Shown here: positions 21,657-25,000 of the stretch, in pieces
How the letters are laid out: the number at the start of each line of letters is the position of its first letter
How positions within the stretch are numbered: position 1 is the first letter of the stretch
NCBI GenBank assembly: GCA_012295275.1
Contig: CM022676.1
Location: 6,789,719 to 6,814,718, forward strand
DNA from: Chrysomallon squamiferum
Lineage: Eukaryota > Mollusca > Gastropoda > Neomphalida > Peltospiridae
DNA: 25,000 bases
Direction: 5' to 3'
Made by a program: the position numbers and the translations under genes
Notes under the pieces: generated by a model
Told to the model about the DNA's origin: nothing
The model's input: only the letters and a program-made list of their open reading frames with translations
Database searches by the model: none

Positions 21657-22350
21657 TTTAGTGTGAATAAATCTTTAGCGTCCAAAAAAAAAAAAAAAAT
21701 TAATCAAATAAATAAAAACGATAAATAAAAGTAAATAATAAATAATAAATATAAAATAATAAAAAAAATAATAATCAAAAAAAAATAATAATAATAATAT
21801 AAAAATAAAAATAAACAAACACAAAAAAAAAAAAAAAAATTAAAAAAAAAAAAAATTAAATTAAATAAACTGCTTTGTATAATCATTTTGTGTGAATTAT
21901 CCTTAAGCGTTTGAGAAATCGAATTGTTTGAATGATTTTTTAGTGTGAAATTGTGGCTAAGAAAATATTCCTTTGATTCTAGAAACAAATCTATAATATT
22001 GACTTTATCACAGTGTGGGACTTCAGTTAACTAATCATTTCATAGGAATAAATATTTAGCATAGTAAATTTTTTCTTCAAAATACAAGTGAGATCAAAAT
22101 CAGTATTTCACCATACGGACATTCTGTTTTCTAAAATGTCTTAGTGTGAAAATACCTTTAGCACAATTACTATTTTTTTACTCACACATTTTTTTGACTT
22201 TTTCACATTGTAATTCTTTAGTTATGGAAGTGTTTAGTGTGAATAGGCCTTAACTATTATCCATTTCGCCGACAAATCAACGACTCGATGTTTTGAAAAT
22301 ACAAAGTATTGTCAAAATCGTTTTGTGTGAACGAACCTTTAGAGACGTTT
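21657..22350. repeat. Decayed ~90-105 bp tandem repeat with TTTAGTGTGAATA core
   Basis: The core TTTAGTGTGAATAAACCTTT followed by AGC recurs at about 21657, 21887, 21938, 22043 (5' half lost), 22140, 22229 and 22321. From 21938 to 22321 the spacings are 105, 97, 89 and 92. An A-rich insertion (21685-21860) breaks the array. Sequence between cores is AT-rich and only loosely similar. Confidence 0.65.
21684..21860. repeat. A-rich low-complexity block
   Basis: Poly(A) runs with AAAT and AAT variants, nearly free of G and C. Confidence 0.9.
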
Positions 22351-22453
22351 TCTGTCTCTGGCACAGATCCATGAAATATTTTCAAAAACATAAACTGACG
22401 GTAGGAATATAAATATATTGACGTCTTCTTTTTATTCCTTTTCTTTTCTCTCC

Positions 22454-22459
22454 TTTATT
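22454..22459 (-). terminator. Polyadenylation signal of the minus-strand gene
   Basis: The minus strand reads AATAAA, 21 bases after the TGA stop at 22481-22483. This predicts a 3' UTR of only about 40-50 bases. Confidence 0.7.
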
Positions 22460-22480
22460 TAAACCTGCATTTTGAGGCTC

Positions 22481-22757
22481 TCATGCAAATCCGCTTTGTA
22501 TGTTGTCGTAGTAGTAGTTGTCATTTTTCTGTCGTTTGTAATTACGGCTTTCTGTGTCCATGCGTCTTTTGTTGTTATTATTTTCTCCATACATGTTATG
22601 ATAATCGTTGCTGGGACCGTAACCGTGGTAAAGATATGACGAGTTGTCGTTCATAGCATGACCCGCCCCTTTGGGAGTGGTTTCGTACATGTAGGCGTAG
22701 TCAACGTTTGGCTGACGTAAAGGAGTAGGATAAGCTTGGAAAGATGCTTGATCGTGT
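22481..22757 (-). CDS. Last coding exon of an unrecognised, probably nuclear, protein
   Basis: The acceptor is strong (a T-rich tract, then CATTTCAG just above 22757) and the exon ends at TGA with a poly(A) signal nearby. It has 277 bases: one base completes the codon AT|A with the previous exon, then 91 residues. The product starts HDQASFQAYPTPLRQPNVDY and is rich in Tyr, Asn, Gly and Asp. Two basic clusters, KRR and KRQK, are separated by eight residues like a bipartite nuclear localisation signal. The last residues are YYYDNIQSGFA. No folded domain is evident. A Tyr/Asn-rich tail with an NLS would suit an RNA-binding or transcription-related protein, but the family is not recognised. Confidence 0.8.
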
Positions 22758-23672
22758 CTGAAATGGAAAAAAAAAGTTTTCTCTGTTATTATTGACTTTA
22801 CGTTAACATTATCATACGTTATTATTTTTCGTATAACATTACGTTACACCACTTTAGTGTATGTTTTGTCGCCTGTATGCTAAGTTACGTCTTGGCGTTA
22901 TATTTTTGTACTCTGCTTGTCATTAAATTATCTTACTTTTAAAACGTTACATTACGTTACTGTCTTATGTTTTGCACTAATAAGCTGGCAATTACGCTAA
23001 TTTATTTTACGGTGTTTAACTTTACTTTCTTTACATTACGTTACACCGCGTTATTTTCTTTTGCGATAAGTTACGATACGTAACTGTTTACGTTATATTA
23101 TGCTACATTACGTTGTTTACGTTACGTCCTGGTCCATTACGTTCTTTATATTACGTTATACTGCCTGACATTCTTTTCTTCACGTTATGTATTATACGTA
23201 AATCTTTACCTTACGTTATGCAACGTTACATTCCTTTACATCATGTGAAAAAACTTTACGTTATTTTTACGTTACTTACTTGCGTACTACTTTCTTTACG
23301 TCACATTAAGTGACGTTCCCTTCTTTTACGTTACGTTATTATGCATCACTTTCTATATGTCACGTTGTGTTATGTGTGTTTAACTTCATTTAACTTTTGT
23401 TACCTAATCTATATCACTAAAACATTTATATTCATTTTATTATATGTCATTTAATTGCTATATATTTGGTACAATTAATTTTAATTATATATATGCATAA
23501 TTATAAAAAATATTAAAATTTTATTTATTTATTTATTTAAATATTTATCTGTTTGTTTGTTTGTTTGTATGTTTATTTATTTGATAATTTGTTTGTTTAT
23601 TTGTTTGTTTGCTTAATAATTTATGTATTTAGACTCGCTACTTCAATTAAAAACAACACAAACGAAACTTAC
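22758..23672 (-). other. Intron of the minus-strand gene, rich in ACGTTA
   Basis: A GT-AG intron of 915 bases (donor GTAAGT at 23667-23672). From about 22795 to 23350 the plus strand is crowded with TTACGTTA-type octamers at irregular spacing, mixed with T-rich pentads. From 23515 to 23625 it holds (TTTA)n and (TTTG)n patches. Confidence 0.75.
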
Positions 23673-23851
23673 ATCCTGCTGACTGACATAGAAGCGTCGT
23701 TTCCTCCCAAAGGCTGTCGTGGCTGATTCGGCCCAACCCATTCTTGAGAAACCCCGCCTTCATTAGACACGCCCACGTTGGAGCTCATTGATACCGGAGC
23801 CAGTACGGGCCGGCCTCCAGCATCTAACATCTGCGATCCTGATGTGTACAC
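23673..23851 (-). CDS. Penultimate coding exon of the same gene
   Basis: 179 bases, bounded by an acceptor GACTGTTTTAG and a donor GGAT|GTAAGT. It encodes 59 residues starting VYTSGSQMLDAGGRPVLAP and ending DASMSVSR, plus two bases that join phase-correctly to the last exon. The composition is Ser/Gly/Pro/Val-rich without a recognisable domain, consistent with a disordered linker. The frame continues from the upstream exon in phase 0. Part of it is duplicated in the adjacent intron. Confidence 0.78.
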
Positions 23852-24223
23852 CTAAAACAGTCAATCATACGTTTACAGTATTAATCAATAAAAACTCCGC
23901 CTCCATTGGACACGCCCACATCGGAGTTCCTTAATGCCGGTGCTTGTACGGACCTGCCTGTGAGTTACTGGATTAATCAATAAAATAAAGAGACAGCATT
24001 AGGGGCGCTTACAATGCTAGTTTCTGAAAAAAAAAAGCTCAGCCTCATATTGTGTCTATGGTGAGTCGCGATTAAAATAAATAAATAAATAAATAAATAA
24101 AATTCTGTTATTCCGTAATATCATTCTTGATAATACTATTATACTGGCGGCCTGTCAGATCATTTTCTTTCGACCTTCTTATGTTAATAATAATAATCAT
24201 AATAGTAAGTTACAGTAGTAGTA

Positions 24224-24276
<53 letters not shown>

Positions 24277-24503
24277 CATAATCATAATAGTAAGTTATAG
24301 TAATAATAATAATAATAACAACAACAATAACATTAATAATAATAATAATAATGACAAAAATGAATATGATGATGATGAAAGCAATAGTATTGTTACTATA
24401 TCATCATCATCATAATTGGTGCTTAGTTTATACATAACTGTGATTCAGAATTACAAAAAATGTGTTAAAATGTTAATTTCAAAGACTAGTACAATCAACA
24501 TAC
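23852..24503 (-). other. Intron of the minus-strand gene
   Basis: A 652-base GT-AG intron (donor GTATGT at 24498-24503, acceptor TTTTAG at 23852-23857). Apart from the exon-like copy it holds (AAAT)n at 24073-24102, (AAT)n at 24222-24276 and 24300-24350, and a repeated TCATAATAGTAAGTTA phrase at about 24197 and 24283. Confidence 0.75.
23892..23959 (-). pseudogene. Degenerate second copy of part of the penultimate exon
   Basis: These 68 bases align without gaps to 23749-23816 of the exon, 143 bp away in the same orientation, with about 54 identical by eye. The copy keeps the exon frame for 23 codons (it reads GRSVQAPALRNS, then DVGVSNGGGVF), but in-frame TAA codons lie a few codons beyond each end. 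A possible acceptor CACAG lies at its upstream edge. It may be a dead tandem exon duplicate, an unrecognised alternative exon, or a sign that both derive from a repeat. Confidence 0.65.
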
Positions 24504-24627
24504 CTGTCCTGCTGGCATCGAGAACGCACCGGAAACCGCAGGAAGTTGAGTATGAGTTTTCTCCCCTGGCTGTGAATTCGAGTACGTCGACGGAAATGGA
24601 TTGCAGTTAGGATACAATGTCGTGACG
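24504..24627 (-). CDS. Third-from-last coding exon of the same gene
   Basis: 124 bases with an acceptor GTTTACAG and a donor GGACAG|GTATGT. One base completes a codon from an exon outside the window, then 41 residues starting VTTLYPNCNPFPSTYSNSQP and ending in FSMPAGQ. The end is in phase 0, matching the next exon. It is Pro/Ser/Thr-rich with no recognisable domain. The three exons give 192 residues in all. The rest of the gene, including any diagnostic domain, lies above 25,000, so the protein cannot be named. Confidence 0.72.
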
Positions 24628-24769
24628 CTGTAAACGTAACAACAAATAAATTAATTAATTAATTAATTAATTAAAATAAAATAAAATAAAATTCATCATG
24701 CAGCAATATAATTTATTTTTAAATAGTTTTTGAATGTTATTAATAGACAGATAGGAAATTTGAATTGTA

Positions 24770-24817
<48 letters not shown>

Positions 24818-25000
24818 GCTGTAGTTGTTATTATTGTTATTATTATTATTATTATTGCTGTAGTTGTTATTATTGTTATTATTATTGTTATTATTATTAT
24901 TGTTGTTGTTGTTATTCTAATTATTATTAGTAGTATTAAAATTGGTAATATTCATCAGCAATATAATTTATTTGTAAATAGTTTTTGAATGTTATTAATA
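24628..25000 (-). repeat. Intron start with (AATT)n, (AAAAT)n, (ATT)n and a flanking direct repeat
   Basis: AATT units at 24649-24673, AAAAT at 24674-24691 and ATT-rich DNA at 24769-24930 with two AGTTGTTATTATTG phrases. The unique sequence at 24692-24745 is repeated at 24951-25000 with a 4-base deletion and one substitution, so the (ATT)n sits inside a larger ~255-bp tandem unit cut by the window edge. Confidence 0.8.

Overview
The window looks like non-coding-dominated nuclear DNA of an invertebrate animal, most plausibly a mollusc and perhaps a cephalopod. The reasons are AT-rich DNA with an extreme density of long microsatellites ((CT)n, (GT)n, (ATT)n, (ATTT)n, (GATA)n, (TGTA)n), spliceosomal introns with GT-AG borders, metazoan-type polyadenylation signals, and a type II Golgi glycosyltransferase of the animal GT31 family. 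The taxonomic guess is inference from style; no marker gene fixes it. Nothing bacterial, viral or CRISPR-like is seen.

Layout. Positions 1-17,900 are almost entirely intergenic or intronic: compound microsatellites, a 27-bp minisatellite (4461-5245), a foldback hairpin element (5727-5806) with a second partial copy at 3502, a decayed ~32-bp tandem array built on the CRE palindrome TGACGTCA (8452-8690), a decayed ~65-bp tandem array (8788-9215), and a ~430-480 bp element present twice in direct orientation (11988 and 16112), each copy running into a long (ATTT)n tract. Two short unique islands (about 176-235 and 5353-5417) have exon-like borders but are unproven.

Positions 17,960-19,154 hold the one complete gene: an intronless reading frame for a beta-1,3-galactosyltransferase-like enzyme (351 aa from the ATG at 18099), preceded by a short 5' leader with two tiny uORFs and a YY1-type motif, and followed at once by an A-rich tract. 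Positions 19,160-22,440 are repeats and AT-rich DNA, including a decayed ~90-105 bp tandem repeat (about 21657-22350).

Positions 22,454-24,627 (minus strand) hold the last three coding exons of a second gene whose 5' part lies beyond the window. The exon phases join perfectly and give a 192-aa C-terminus rich in Asn, Tyr, Gly and Ser with a bipartite nuclear-localisation-like cluster; I do not recognise the family. Its upstream intron holds a degenerate second copy of part of the middle exon. Its downstream intron is packed with the short motif ACGTTA. There is no sign that the two genes work together: one is a Golgi enzyme, the other probably a nuclear protein, and they converge tail to tail.
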